Assembly: GCF_003605575.1 (NCBI RefSeq)
Contig: NZ_QKNY01000009.1
Coordinates: 1-64,000 of the forward strand
Source of the DNA: Halonotius aquaticus
GTDB taxonomy: Archaea; Halobacteriota; Halobacteria; Halobacteriales; Haloferacaceae
DNA: 64,000 nt
Reading direction: 5' to 3'
In this document: positions 8,557 to 16,230 of the stretch, piece after piece
How positions within the stretch are numbered: the first letter of the stretch is position 1
How the letters are laid out: the number at the start of each line of letters is the position of its first letter
Notes under the pieces: generated by a model
The model's input: only the letters and a program-made list of their open reading frames with translations
Database searches by the model: none
What the model was told of the DNA's origin: nothing
Translations under genes and position numbers: made by a program

Positions 8557-10118
8557 GTGTCGTCGGCCTCCTCACCGGCGATCGGCGCGTCACAGGCCGC
8601 CGTGAGCGCGCTGCCCGGCGATGCCGGCGTGATCTCCTCGGTATAGCTTGCCTCCGGGCTTTCGACGTGAACTGAACAGGCCAAACAGGGGTCGAACGAC
8701 CGCACCGTTCGCATCACGTTGAGCGGGTTCTCGACATCGGCGACGGTCATCCCCTCGACGGCTGTCTCGAAGATGCTGGGCGTCCCCGAATCGTCGCGTG
8801 GGCCAAGGTTCCACAGCGTCGGAGTGATGATCTGATAGTTGGTGATGGTGCCGTCTTCAATCTTCACCCAGTGAGAGAGAGCGCCGCGGGAGGCCTCCCA
8901 GAGCCCGACGCCTTCGCCGCTGAAATCGTCGCTCCAGCCGGTGTTGACCGTCCCGTTCGGGTCGATATCGTCGAGTAGCTCGACGATCTGATCGCGGAGT
9001 AGCAACGCCTCCTGTGCGCGGGCGATGAGGCGGTTGAGCGTGCTGCTTTTGGTGGGATCGCCGCCGAGTGTCGCCCGGAGGTCGAAGGGATCCCTGTCGG
9101 TGACGATCAGGCGGGCGAGCGAACCGGTCTCCATGTTCATCCCGTTGTACCGCGGGGCTTTCCCCCACGAGTAGGCCCCCTCTTTGTCCGGTGCTGGCTT
9201 CGGTGGCGACTCCTCCATCGGCGACCCGCCGGAGTCGTCGGTGTACCACGAGTGGGCCGTGCTCTCGGTGATCGCGTTTTTGATCTCCTCGTCGCTGGGA
9301 TGAGAGAGTTCGCCGTCAACGTAGATTCCGGAGGGGATCTGATCCTCGCCGTTCTCGTCGGGGTAGATGCCGTTGCAGTAGTATCGCCCCGGGCCAACGC
9401 CGAAGTCGTCGGCACCGGCCTCCTTCGCGGCGAACAGCAGCGAAACGATGTCGTGGAGCCCCTCGCCAAGCGTCGGATCAAACCGGTCGTTGCGGACGTT
9501 CTCGATCACCTCGGGAACGGCGTCAGTCGGCCCGAGCCAGTCGCTGACGAACTCGACCTGGTCGCTGATCTGCTGGAGTTTCTCGATGGTTGGATTGGCC
9601 GACATCCCACCGGGCGCGTAGGTGAGTGGATGGGGGGCCTTCCCGCCGAACTCGGCGAACCCCTGCAGCAGTTTGCGCTGGGCCTCCAAGGCGGCGGTGT
9701 ACCCCGCTCCGTCCATGGGGTCGAGCCGTGTCAACCCTGTATCGGCGACGGCGTCGCTGTAGTCGGGGGCGACGAGCGCAAACATGTGAACCGCGTGGTT
9801 CCACAGCGTCGCCATCCGTTCCAGCAGGTTGCGCATCTTGCGGGCGGTGTCGGGGATCCCGTCGAAGACCCCCGCGTTCTTGGCGGCGTTCTCGATGGCC
9901 AACAGCGCGGTCTGTCGATGGACGGTGAAACAGACGCCACAGACCCGTTGGGTGAACACCGGCGCGTCCGACGGCGGGCGGTTCAACACGACCAGCTCCA
10001 TGCCGCGGAACATGTCCATGTGGCTCTTCGCCTCAGTAACCACGCCGCCCTCGACATTCAGCGTGGTACTGTGATGACCTTCGATTCGTGTTGTCGGGTC
10101 GATTTCGATCTCTGGCAT
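8553..10118 (-). CDS. hyaB: [NiFe]-hydrogenase large (catalytic) subunit
   Basis: This 521-aa subunit holds the Ni-Fe centre that splits H2. Both ligand motifs are intact: the N-terminal RVCGVCFTVH (Cys60, Cys63, His67) and the C-terminal DPCLACSVH (Cys478, Cys481, His484). The N-terminus DPTTRIEGHHS is typical of membrane-bound uptake (group 1-like) enzymes. By family rule the maturation protease cuts after His484, removing a propeptide of 37 residues, longer than the usual 15 or so. The protein lies one codon after the small subunit gene and directly upstream of the cytochrome b. It would be co-exported with the Tat-signal-bearing small subunit. Confidence 0.96.
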   Translation of the reverse strand: MPEIEIDPTTRIEGHHSTTLNVEGGVVTEAKSHMDMFRGMELVVLNRPPSDAPVFTQRVCGVCFTVHRQTALLAIENAAKNAGVFDGIPDTARKMRNLLERMATLWNHAVHMFALVAPDYSDAVADTGLTRLDPMDGAGYTAALEAQRKLLQGFAEFGGKAPHPLTYAPGGMSANPTIEKLQQISDQVEFVSDWLGPTDAVPEVIENVRNDRFDPTLGEGLHDIVSLLFAAKEAGADDFGVGPGRYYCNGIYPDENGEDQIPSGIYVDGELSHPSDEEIKNAITESTAHSWYTDDSGGSPMEESPPKPAPDKEGAYSWGKAPRYNGMNMETGSLARLIVTDRDPFDLRATLGGDPTKSSTLNRLIARAQEALLLRDQIVELLDDIDPNGTVNTGWSDDFSGEGVGLWEASRGALSHWVKIEDGTITNYQIITPTLWNLGPRDDSGTPSIFETAVEGMTVADVENPLNVMRTVRSFDPCLACSVHVESPEASYTEEITPASPGSALTAACDAPIAGEEADDT

Positions 10119-10120
10119 GC

Positions 10121-11353
10121 TCAGTCCTCCGTGCTGGTGGCCTCACTTGCACATTCACACTCGCTTCCGCAGGCACAGCCACCGTCGGGTCTGGGTGGCT
10201 CTTCCGTCGCGCTGTCGGCGTCGTCGCCGTCACCGTACCCCATCGCCTTCCGTCCAGCGTGGGCCCCAAGGCCGGCTGCGGTCGCGCCGACGGCGGCAAC
10301 GCCGGCTGTCTCGATATCGCCGAGCGGGAGCCCCTGCTCCTCGATCGGCTGATAAAACGGCGTCATGTTGTCCCAGAAGGCGGGTTCCATACAGCCGATA
10401 CACGGAGCCCCGACATTCCGGCAGACGCTCGTGCCGTCGTTCCAGAGCCGTACCGAGTCGTCGCAATGGCAGTACGGCCCTTTGCAGCCGACCGTGTAGA
10501 GACATTTTTCGGAATCTTCGCCGACGTGGTCGACGAACTCACCGCGGTCGAAGTAGCCACGGCGAGAACACTGATCGTGAACGAGCGGCCCGTAGAACGC
10601 TTCGGGGCGGTTGAACTCGTCGAGCTCCGGTGTGTGGCCGTTCAACAGCGTTGCTACAGTAAGCAACACGTAGTCGGGGTGAGTCATACAGCCGGGGACA
10701 TTGATAACCGGGAGGCCGGCATTCGACCGAAAGTCGGGGCCAAGAACGCCCTCGTCGCCCTGCTGGTGGGTGAACTGGACGCCTTTCGCGCCGGTGACGT
10801 TGTCGTCCAGCCACGGCCCCTCCTCGGTGTCGTCGGTGACCGCCGGCGCGCCGTTTTGCGCCGACTGCCACCCGCCATAGCAGGCACACGTCCCGATCCC
10901 CATGACGAACTCCGAGCGTGGGGCCAGTTCCTTCACCCAATCAACGATCGGTTTTCGCCGTCCCTTCTCGTCGCGGCCGAAGGTCGCTGCCGACGGGATC
11001 TTCGTCGGGATCGCCCCCTCGATCATCAGGATGTCGGGGTCGTCGCTCATCGCGTCGATGGCGTCTTGGCCTGTCTCGGCCATGATCTCTGGATGGTAGG
11101 TGACGTTGAGTTTGAACTCGGAGATCGCCTCCTCAAGACTTGGCGACGTTCCCTGCAGCGTCGACATCGTACACGCCGAACAGGTCTGGCCTTGGAGCCA
11201 GACGACATCCTTCGTGCCGTCGGTCGCTTTGGTGAGTGCGGCTGCGACGTCTGTGCTGTACTCTGTCATGACGGTTCCGGCTGCTGAGGAGCCAACAAGG
11301 CGGAGGAAATTTCGTCTGGTCGTATCGGCGGTCGATAGCCCCAGATTGGCCAT
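10121..11353 (-). CDS. hyaA: [NiFe]-hydrogenase small subunit, Tat-exported
   Basis: This 410-aa iron-sulfur subunit relays electrons from the Ni-Fe site to the cytochrome b. A twin-arginine signal is visible (TTRRNFLRLVG, residues 11-21). Proximal-cluster ligands are Cys58, Cys61, Cys156 and Cys222. Distal-cluster ligands are His259, Cys262, Cys284 and Cys290. The medial motif has Cys311, Cys318 and Cys321 (CIGC), plus Cys295 or Cys297. At residue 311 most group 1 enzymes have proline, so the medial cluster here may be [4Fe-4S]. An extra Cys158 lies next to the proximal ligand. A weakly hydrophobic C-terminal helix (about 349-366) could anchor it, followed by a Cys-rich tail (CAC, CEC). The start at 11353 is chosen from the Tat motif and the TATA box at 11377-11384. 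Confidence 0.95.
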   Translation of the reverse strand: MANLGLSTADTTRRNFLRLVGSSAAGTVMTEYSTDVAAALTKATDGTKDVVWLQGQTCSACTMSTLQGTSPSLEEAISEFKLNVTYHPEIMAETGQDAIDAMSDDPDILMIEGAIPTKIPSAATFGRDEKGRRKPIVDWVKELAPRSEFVMGIGTCACYGGWQSAQNGAPAVTDDTEEGPWLDDNVTGAKGVQFTHQQGDEGVLGPDFRSNAGLPVINVPGCMTHPDYVLLTVATLLNGHTPELDEFNRPEAFYGPLVHDQCSRRGYFDRGEFVDHVGEDSEKCLYTVGCKGPYCHCDDSVRLWNDGTSVCRNVGAPCIGCMEPAFWDNMTPFYQPIEEQGLPLGDIETAGVAAVGATAAGLGAHAGRKAMGYGDGDDADSATEEPPRPDGGCACGSECECASEATSTED

Positions 11354-11376
11354 GGTTCCAGTGAGTGAAAATATCA

Positions 11377-11384
11377 TTAATAAA
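11377..11384 (-). promoter_or_regulatory. TATA-like box of the hydrogenase operon
   Basis: Read on the minus strand this is TTTATTAA, 24-31 bases upstream of the small-subunit ATG at 11353. That spacing predicts a leaderless or nearly leaderless transcript starting the whole structural-plus-hyp operon. No other convincing promoter is visible inside the cluster, where the genes overlap. Confidence 0.55.
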
Positions 11385-11453
11385 CGCACATTTGATTCTT
11401 AGAAACTGAGAACACCGAAGGAGAGTTTTGGTAGTGTGATGACCACCACTGGG

Positions 11454-11469
11454 TTTACACAATTTACAC
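11454..11469. promoter_or_regulatory. TTTACAC direct repeat upstream of hydrogenase promoter
   Basis: Two copies of TTTACAC lie nine bases apart (11454-11460 and 11463-11469), about 70-90 bases upstream of the operon TATA-like box. A tandem heptamer near one helical turn apart could bind an activator or repressor. It could also be chance. Confidence 0.25.
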
Positions 11470-11583
11470 GCGAGAAGCGCAGACACAGAGCAGACGACTG
11501 TCGCAAACTCCTGTCTACGGAATCGCGTGCGAACCCGAAACGGGTCGGCAGCAAATGACCGAGGCCATCAGTGTCGGTCGCCG

Positions 11584-12069
11584 TTACCCAGAGCCAAACG
11601 CGACGAGTACCCACCCGCCAGTCACCACGATGCCGACGACGAAGAGCCCATAGTTGGCGAGCGTGTTGTCTGCCCGCGTTACTGACAGGGAGTAGGTTCG
11701 TGGCAGCGGCCACAGCAGGGGGATACCCGCAGGCGTGAGCGCGTCGCCAACGAGATGCGCACCGACGGTGAGGAAACCGAGCAAAAACCCGAACGTCCCC
11801 AGTCCCAGCCCGGCAACGCGAAACACATCGCCAAGGGCGACGCCAGCCACAGCGAAGAGGCCACCGACAAGCCCCGCAAAGACCAGCGAATGCGTCACCC
11901 CACGATGCTCGATCACCGGGAACCGATGGTCAATATCAGGAAGCATCGCAAGCCAAAGCAGTACCACACCGGTCAGCATCGCGGCTTCGGGTTCGCCGAC
12001 GCTCACAAGCCAGTAGCCGACCGGCGCAAAGACAAGCAGCGAGACACCGAGGTGGCCCTTACGGTACAT
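11584..12069 (-). CDS. YdjM-like metal-dependent hydrolase family membrane protein
   Basis: This 161-aa membrane protein resembles the YdjM/DUF457 family of predicted membrane-bound metal-dependent hydrolases. The conserved LPDIDHRF (after the second helix) and HRGVTHS motifs are visible, as is a later GAHLVGDALTPAGIPLLWPL segment, all typical of this family. About four to five hydrophobic segments are present. The start at 12069 (MYRKGHLGVS) fits the family. An upstream in-frame ATG adds eight residues. Its function is not established. It lies immediately upstream of the hydrogenase operon in the same orientation, with about 230 bases between, and is not clearly linked to it. Confidence 0.85.
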   Translation of the reverse strand: MYRKGHLGVSLLVFAPVGYWLVSVGEPEAAMLTGVVLLWLAMLPDIDHRFPVIEHRGVTHSLVFAGLVGGLFAVAGVALGDVFRVAGLGLGTFGFLLGFLTVGAHLVGDALTPAGIPLLWPLPRTYSLSVTRADNTLANYGLFVVGIVVTGGWVLVAFGSG

Positions 12070-12244
12070 ACACCAACCCCACCGAGTGGCCACAAAAGGG
12101 GTTCGACTGTGTCGGATCGATCGCCTGGAGCAAGAGGAAGCAGTCAGTCGATATCGACAGCGATGAGACCGCGGTTCTTGCGGCGTGTTTTACTTTCACT
12201 CCGCTTGGCGACCGCTTATGTTGAATTACCTCCTATCAAGGGGT

Positions 12245-12427
12245 ATGAACGCACTCAAAGCACACACCGCAACTGACACCCCCGACGCTGAGCGTCACGA
12301 TACCCACGGGCACACGATCGGCGACACTCAGCCCCCGACGACCGGCTTCGATGCCCGCGATCGGCTGCTTGGTCGGCTTGACGATACCACCGTTCAGCAG
12401 GCTGCTGCACCGCTAGCCCACGAATAA
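12245..12427 (+). CDS. Small hypothetical protein
   Basis: This 60-aa frame starts MNALKAHTATDTPDAERHDT and ends TVQQAAAPLAHE. It is hydrophilic and His/Asp/Thr-rich with no recognisable domain. It is preceded by an AT-richer stretch, and its codon use is compatible with haloarchaea. There is no operon context. It could be a real small protein or a chance frame. Confidence 0.35.
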   Translation: MNALKAHTATDTPDAERHDTHGHTIGDTQPPTTGFDARDRLLGRLDDTTVQQAAAPLAHE

Positions 12428-12507
12428 CGAACGTTTGCTCGTCGCGTTACTACCTGGACGACAGCAGTGCCGCCGGTTGTGAGCGGGATGTGAGAGTCAA
12501 AAATGGG

Positions 12508-12858
12508 TTATTTGCCGCGTTGCCGCCGAACAGCCCACTCTTCTTTTGAGACAACATACAGGAGCACCTCAGTAGTAAGCCCCTCGTCGTCGTCGTCGGC
12601 ATCGACAATGGAGTAATGGATCGCGCGGTCGACGACACGGAAGTTCATAGCCTCCTCACCGCGGGGTCGCTCGGTGTCGTTTGTATCGTCGATCTGGAAG
12701 TTTTGGAGGCTAACGAGGTCGCCGACAGCGGGCACCGGGGGTGAACAGCCCGAGACAGCACCGATCTCCTGTTCGGTATCATCATCGAGGAGGATGATCT
12801 CCGTCTGTTCGGACTGCTGGTGGTCGTCAGGCTCGTCCAAGGAGGCGTTGCTGGCCAT
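12508..12858 (-). CDS. Acidic hypothetical protein
   Basis: This 116-aa, very acidic protein has no signal peptide, membrane segment or motif I recognise. Its C-terminal half (about residues 60-115) alternates beta-like strands, with AMNFRVVDRAIHYSIVDAD and LLYVVSKEEW, and looks like a small folded domain. The N-terminal 45 residues look disordered. An AT-rich stretch just upstream of the ATG at 12858 (attaatttgttataatg) probably holds its promoter. The residue composition is typical of a genuine haloarchaeal protein. I cannot assign a function. Confidence 0.7.
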   Translation of the reverse strand: MASNASLDEPDDHQQSEQTEIILLDDDTEQEIGAVSGCSPPVPAVGDLVSLQNFQIDDTNDTERPRGEEAMNFRVVDRAIHYSIVDADDDDEGLTTEVLLYVVSKEEWAVRRQRGK

Positions 12859-12943
12859 ACATTATAACAAATTAATGTGATTATTAAACTGTCGGCTGAA
12901 GCACTGTATCTACTGGTTCACCCCACACCACGGCCGCGAAGAC

Positions 12944-13681
12944 TCACTCCGAGGCGTCGGGTGTGTGCGTGTGGCCACAGTTGGGACACTCAACTTCCTC
13001 GCTGCGGAGCTCCGCGCTCTGCTGGCGAACATCCCGCATCACCGAGGAGATCCGTTCTTCGGCGTCGAGTTCGTCAGCGACCGCGAGGTCAACGCCTTCG
13101 ACCTCCAAGAGGAATTTGGCGACCTCGGTCACCTCATACATCAGATCATCGAGTTCGTCGGCCGTGAAGAAGCCCGACATCGCTCCGTAGAGAAACGTCG
13201 CACCGGCTTGCGTCACCTTATCCTCAAATGACGACCGGGCCTGGTTGACCGCCTGTGGGCTGTAGGTGTCGGTCATAAACGGGATTAGCTCCGGGAGGTT
13301 CTCGCCGATCTTCGTCATCTCGACGCCCGTTTCGGTGCGGAAATCCGCACACAGCCGGGCGATGGCCCACTCACGGGCGGTGATATAGGTGCGGTCGCGC
13401 AGAAACTCGTTGACGCGGTCGTACTGCGCGCCATCCATCTTCGTGAACCGCTCGTATTTGCGGACATCGGCTGGAATCTCCGTCTCAGCGTCGGCCGCTT
13501 GGCTCTCAGTTTGAGCGGTCGCGGGGTCGTCGTCGGCCGCTTGCCCCTCGGTCGGAGCAGTCGTGGGGTCGTCGCCGGCCGACTGGTCGCGTTCCTCGCG
13601 TGGCTGGCCGTCGTCACCGGCCGGCTGGTCGCCGTCGCCGGGCGGTGAGTGAGGCTCGGCGTCGGCTGCGTCGTCATCCAT
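12944..13681 (-). CDS. Haloarchaeal DUF5806-like protein with disordered repeat N-terminus
   Basis: This 245-aa protein has two parts. The first 85 or so residues are Asp/Gln/Ala/Thr-rich and contain near-repeats (DDPTTAPTEGQAA followed by DDPATAQTESQAA), so they are probably disordered. The second part, from EIPADVRKYERFTKMDG onward, is a helical domain seen across haloarchaea (I believe DUF5806). It ends in CPNCGHTHTP, half of a zinc-binding site. The start at 13681 (MDDDAADAEP) excludes an upstream basic extension. The divergent UspA gene begins 120 bases away. Function unknown. Confidence 0.78.
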   Translation of the reverse strand: MDDDAADAEPHSPPGDGDQPAGDDGQPREERDQSAGDDPTTAPTEGQAADDDPATAQTESQAADAETEIPADVRKYERFTKMDGAQYDRVNEFLRDRTYITAREWAIARLCADFRTETGVEMTKIGENLPELIPFMTDTYSPQAVNQARSSFEDKVTQAGATFLYGAMSGFFTADELDDLMYEVTEVAKFLLEVEGVDLAVADELDAEERISSVMRDVRQQSAELRSEEVECPNCGHTHTPDASE

Positions 13682-13801
13682 ATTTCCACTCCGAACGGCC
13701 GCTTGAAAAACGTTGTCGTGGTCGCCGCCACAGCCGTGAGGGCGGTTGCAAGGCGGTCGGACGGACAACGCTTTTAGTGAGTCGCCGCAACCGTCTCTTG
13801 C

Positions 13802-14164
13802 ATGAACGTACTCGTGGGGGTCGGCAGCCCAAACGACTCGCCGGCCGCCATCGAACGAACCATCCAGCGGGCGGCGAGGGTTGCCGACGAGCTGACCGTC
13901 GCCATCTGCAACCCCGATGCCGACACGGATGTGTCGCTTGCGGCGACTGTGACGGAAACACTGGAGGAACATGACATCACGGCCGCGACACGCCACGTTT
14001 CGGGCCAACCGGGCAGCGAACTCGTCGATATCGCCGAATCAGAGGGGTTCGACGAGATCGTCCTTGCCGGCGGCCAGACGAGTCCGATGGGAAAGATTAC
14101 GATCGACAAAACGGTTGAGTTCGTCGTACTCAACGCACACACCACGGTGACTCTCGTCCGATGA
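13802..14164 (+). CDS. Universal stress protein (UspA family), short
   Basis: This 120-aa Usp-like protein begins MNVLVGVGSPNDSP and keeps the alpha/beta layout ending in NAHTTVTLVR. The ATP-binding signature (GxxG-x9-G-S/T) is altered here: AGGQTSPMGKITI replaces the usual G-RG...GS run, so nucleotide binding is doubtful. The stop overlaps the ATG of the acetyltransferase that follows (ATGA), so the two are probably co-translated. Confidence 0.85.
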   Translation: MNVLVGVGSPNDSPAAIERTIQRAARVADELTVAICNPDADTDVSLAATVTETLEEHDITAATRHVSGQPGSELVDIAESEGFDEIVLAGGQTSPMGKITIDKTVEFVVLNAHTTVTLVR

Positions 14165-14706
14165 ATTCGGAACGTCGCTACCCTGAGACCATTTCAGGCC
14201 CGTTTGAGGAACCGCCAATCCACTTCAGCGATCGGGAGGATCGTGACATCGAGATCCGCCCGTATGATGGGTCAGAAGCGGAGTACGAGGCACTGGCAGA
14301 GATGTACGTCGAATTCGACCCCTCAGATCGTGCCCAAGGCATCCCGCCAGGGCGAGAGTCACGGGTGCGAACCTGGCTTGACGGCATCCTCGCCGATGAC
14401 TGCTACAATCTGATCGCGTGGGACGGCGACACCGCCGCCGGCCACTCAACGCTCGTCCCCGACGGCGACGACGACTACGAGTTGGCGATCTTCGTCCTCC
14501 AAGACTACCAGGAGGCCGGGATCGGCACCCACCTCATCGAGTCGTTGCTCGGCTACGGCTACAGCGAGGGGATCAACTGCGTCTGGCTCACTGTCGAACG
14601 CTGGAATCACGCTGCTGTGTCGCTGTACGAAAAGGTTGGCTTCGAAACAACAGGCGCAGAGAGCTTCGAGCTTGAGATGGCGATCCGACTCGCCGAAGAC
14701 GACTAA
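14161..14706 (+). CDS. GNAT family N-acetyltransferase
   Basis: This 181-aa protein has a complete GNAT core. The acetyl-CoA loop region reads QEAGIGTHLIESLLGYG, followed by the beta5 strand CVWLTVERWN and the C-terminal AVSLYEKVGFETTG. An N-terminal 35-residue segment precedes the fold. It is coupled by a four-base overlap to the short UspA-like gene upstream, which suggests a joint stress or modification role. Substrate unknown. Confidence 0.9.
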   Translation: MNSERRYPETISGPFEEPPIHFSDREDRDIEIRPYDGSEAEYEALAEMYVEFDPSDRAQGIPPGRESRVRTWLDGILADDCYNLIAWDGDTAAGHSTLVPDGDDDYELAIFVLQDYQEAGIGTHLIESLLGYGYSEGINCVWLTVERWNHAAVSLYEKVGFETTGAESFELEMAIRLAEDD

Positions 14707-14707
14707 C

Positions 14708-15157
14708 TCAGACCGACAATACCGGCTGACTCGCGTACAGCAGGACGTATTCGGCGGCTTTCTCTAAGACATCGGTATCGCTGTCGTTGGCTGGTTCCCG
14801 CGGGACAACGACGAAATCTGCCCCGAGTTCCTCGGCCGTATCGAGGACAACGCTTCCCGGGTGTAGCGTCTTGATCTCCGTCGAAAAACCACGGGTAACG
14901 GAGGTCGAGAGCTCGACGCTGGCGTCGGCAGCGATCTCATCGAGCCTGTCGCTGAAGGATTCGGTGTCGGTGGCGATCTCGGCGTCGGTGATCGTCCCGT
15001 CTGCCAGCCCACGCACGCGCGGCTCACCGAGGATGTAGGCCGCATGGACAGCCGCGTCGTACCGATCGGCGATCGCCACCGCGTACTCGACGGCGGTCGT
15101 AGACTCCGGGCTCCCGTCGACCGGGACGACAACGAGCTCGATATCGAGGTCGGCCAT
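14708..15157 (-). CDS. Universal stress protein (UspA family)
   Basis: This 149-aa Usp domain begins at ADLDIELVVVPVDGSPES, with the usual Asp after the first strand. The C-terminal region reads DFVVVPREPANDSDTDVLEKAAEYVLLYASQPVLSV, which lacks the G-x2-G-x9-G-S/T phosphate loop of ATP-binding Usp proteins. The start at 15157 is used rather than an upstream Met that would add a hydrophobic leader. It is divergent from another Usp gene 110 bases away. Confidence 0.88.
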   Translation of the reverse strand: MADLDIELVVVPVDGSPESTTAVEYAVAIADRYDAAVHAAYILGEPRVRGLADGTITDAEIATDTESFSDRLDEIAADASVELSTSVTRGFSTEIKTLHPGSVVLDTAEELGADFVVVPREPANDSDTDVLEKAAEYVLLYASQPVLSV

Positions 15158-15267
15158 ATCAACCACTCCACCCGGCGGCCACAAAAACACTCCCTTCCGT
15201 CGGTGTGATCGGCGACAGCCGAACCGAACACCAGCGTTTTATCATCGCTGCCACCGAACCGACTGGC

Positions 15268-15708
15268 ATGTTCGAGACGATCGTCGTGGCGACCGACGGC
15301 TCCGACAGCGTCAGCCGAGCGGTCACTGTTGCACTTGATGTTGCCGATCGGTTTGACGCAACCGTCCACGCGCTGTCGGTTGTCGACACCGACACGAGCG
15401 AGGAGGCCGCCGACCGACGCGACGAACTGACCGCCCACGCCGAGGACGCCCTCGACCTGGTCGAAGGGGAAACCGATCAGCCCGTTGTGACAACGATCCG
15501 GGAGGGTGAGCCCGCCGAGGAGATCAGCGCCTACGCCGAGGAGATCGATGCCGATCTGGTCACGACTGGCACCCGCGGCCGCCACGGCGAAAATCGGTTT
15601 CTGCTCGGCAGTGTCGCCGAACGCGTCGTCCGAATCTGTCCAGTCCCGGTGTTGACGGTGCGGCAACTGGCAGCCTTCGAGGACGACGACCCCGTCGAGG
15701 CCGCATAG
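15268..15708 (+). CDS. Universal stress protein (UspA family), ATP-binding type
   Basis: This 146-aa protein is a canonical Usp domain. It starts MFETIVVATDGSDSVSRAV and ends with the full nucleotide-binding motif (GTRGRHGENRFLLGSVAERV) and the closing strand PVPVLTVR. Unlike its two neighbours it keeps all glycine and serine positions, so it probably binds ATP. The start at 15268 was chosen because Usp folds begin a few residues before the first strand. Confidence 0.93.
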   Translation: MFETIVVATDGSDSVSRAVTVALDVADRFDATVHALSVVDTDTSEEAADRRDELTAHAEDALDLVEGETDQPVVTTIREGEPAEEISAYAEEIDADLVTTGTRGRHGENRFLLGSVAERVVRICPVPVLTVRQLAAFEDDDPVEAA

Positions 15709-15768
15709 CCGCTCCCCGGAGCCACGCCGTAGCTTCAAGTACGAAGCCGCGGCCACGGCGGGATACCG

Positions 15769-16212
15769 ATGGTCGAGCTTTCGTTTCCGACCGACAGCCG
15801 TGGCGTCTCGCCGGTGATCGGCGTGATCCTGATGGTCGCACTGACAGTGATTTTGGCAACGGTGCTCGGAACAGTGGTGCTTGATTTTGCCAGTGGGCTC
15901 TCCGAACAGCCGCCGCAGGCGGCCTTCGGATACGAACGCAACGATGCCGATGAGATCACGATCACCCATGTCAGCGGCGATCAGATCGACAACAATCGCG
16001 TTCGGATCACCGTCGACGGCGACGAGGTGTACCCCGATGACTCCGACGCGGCGGTCTCGAAAACCGGGTGGGACAGCCCGATCGAGGCCGGCGATACGGT
16101 CGATATCGAGCACACCGACGCGGATGGTGGTGACACCGTGCGGATCATCTGGCAAAACCCCTCAGGCCAGTCGGCAAACACGCTCAGCACGTGGCAGTGG
16201 CCGCAAGGATAA
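15769..16212 (+). CDS. Archaeal type IV pilin (DUF1628-type N-terminus)
   Basis: This 147-aa protein has the archaeal pilin signature: a short leader, the prepilin-peptidase site SRG followed by VSPVIGVILMVALTVILA, and a 20-residue hydrophobic helix (about 13-37). The remaining 105 residues form an acidic beta-rich head containing GYERNDADEITITHVSGDQI. PibD is expected to cleave between the Gly and Val. Such pilins build surface pili used in adhesion. It stands alone, with no pilus assembly genes visible nearby. Confidence 0.92.
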   Translation: MVELSFPTDSRGVSPVIGVILMVALTVILATVLGTVVLDFASGLSEQPPQAAFGYERNDADEITITHVSGDQIDNNRVRITVDGDEVYPDDSDAAVSKTGWDSPIEAGDTVDIEHTDADGGDTVRIIWQNPSGQSANTLSTWQWPQG

Positions 16213-16230
16213 CGGCACAGACGCCGGCAG

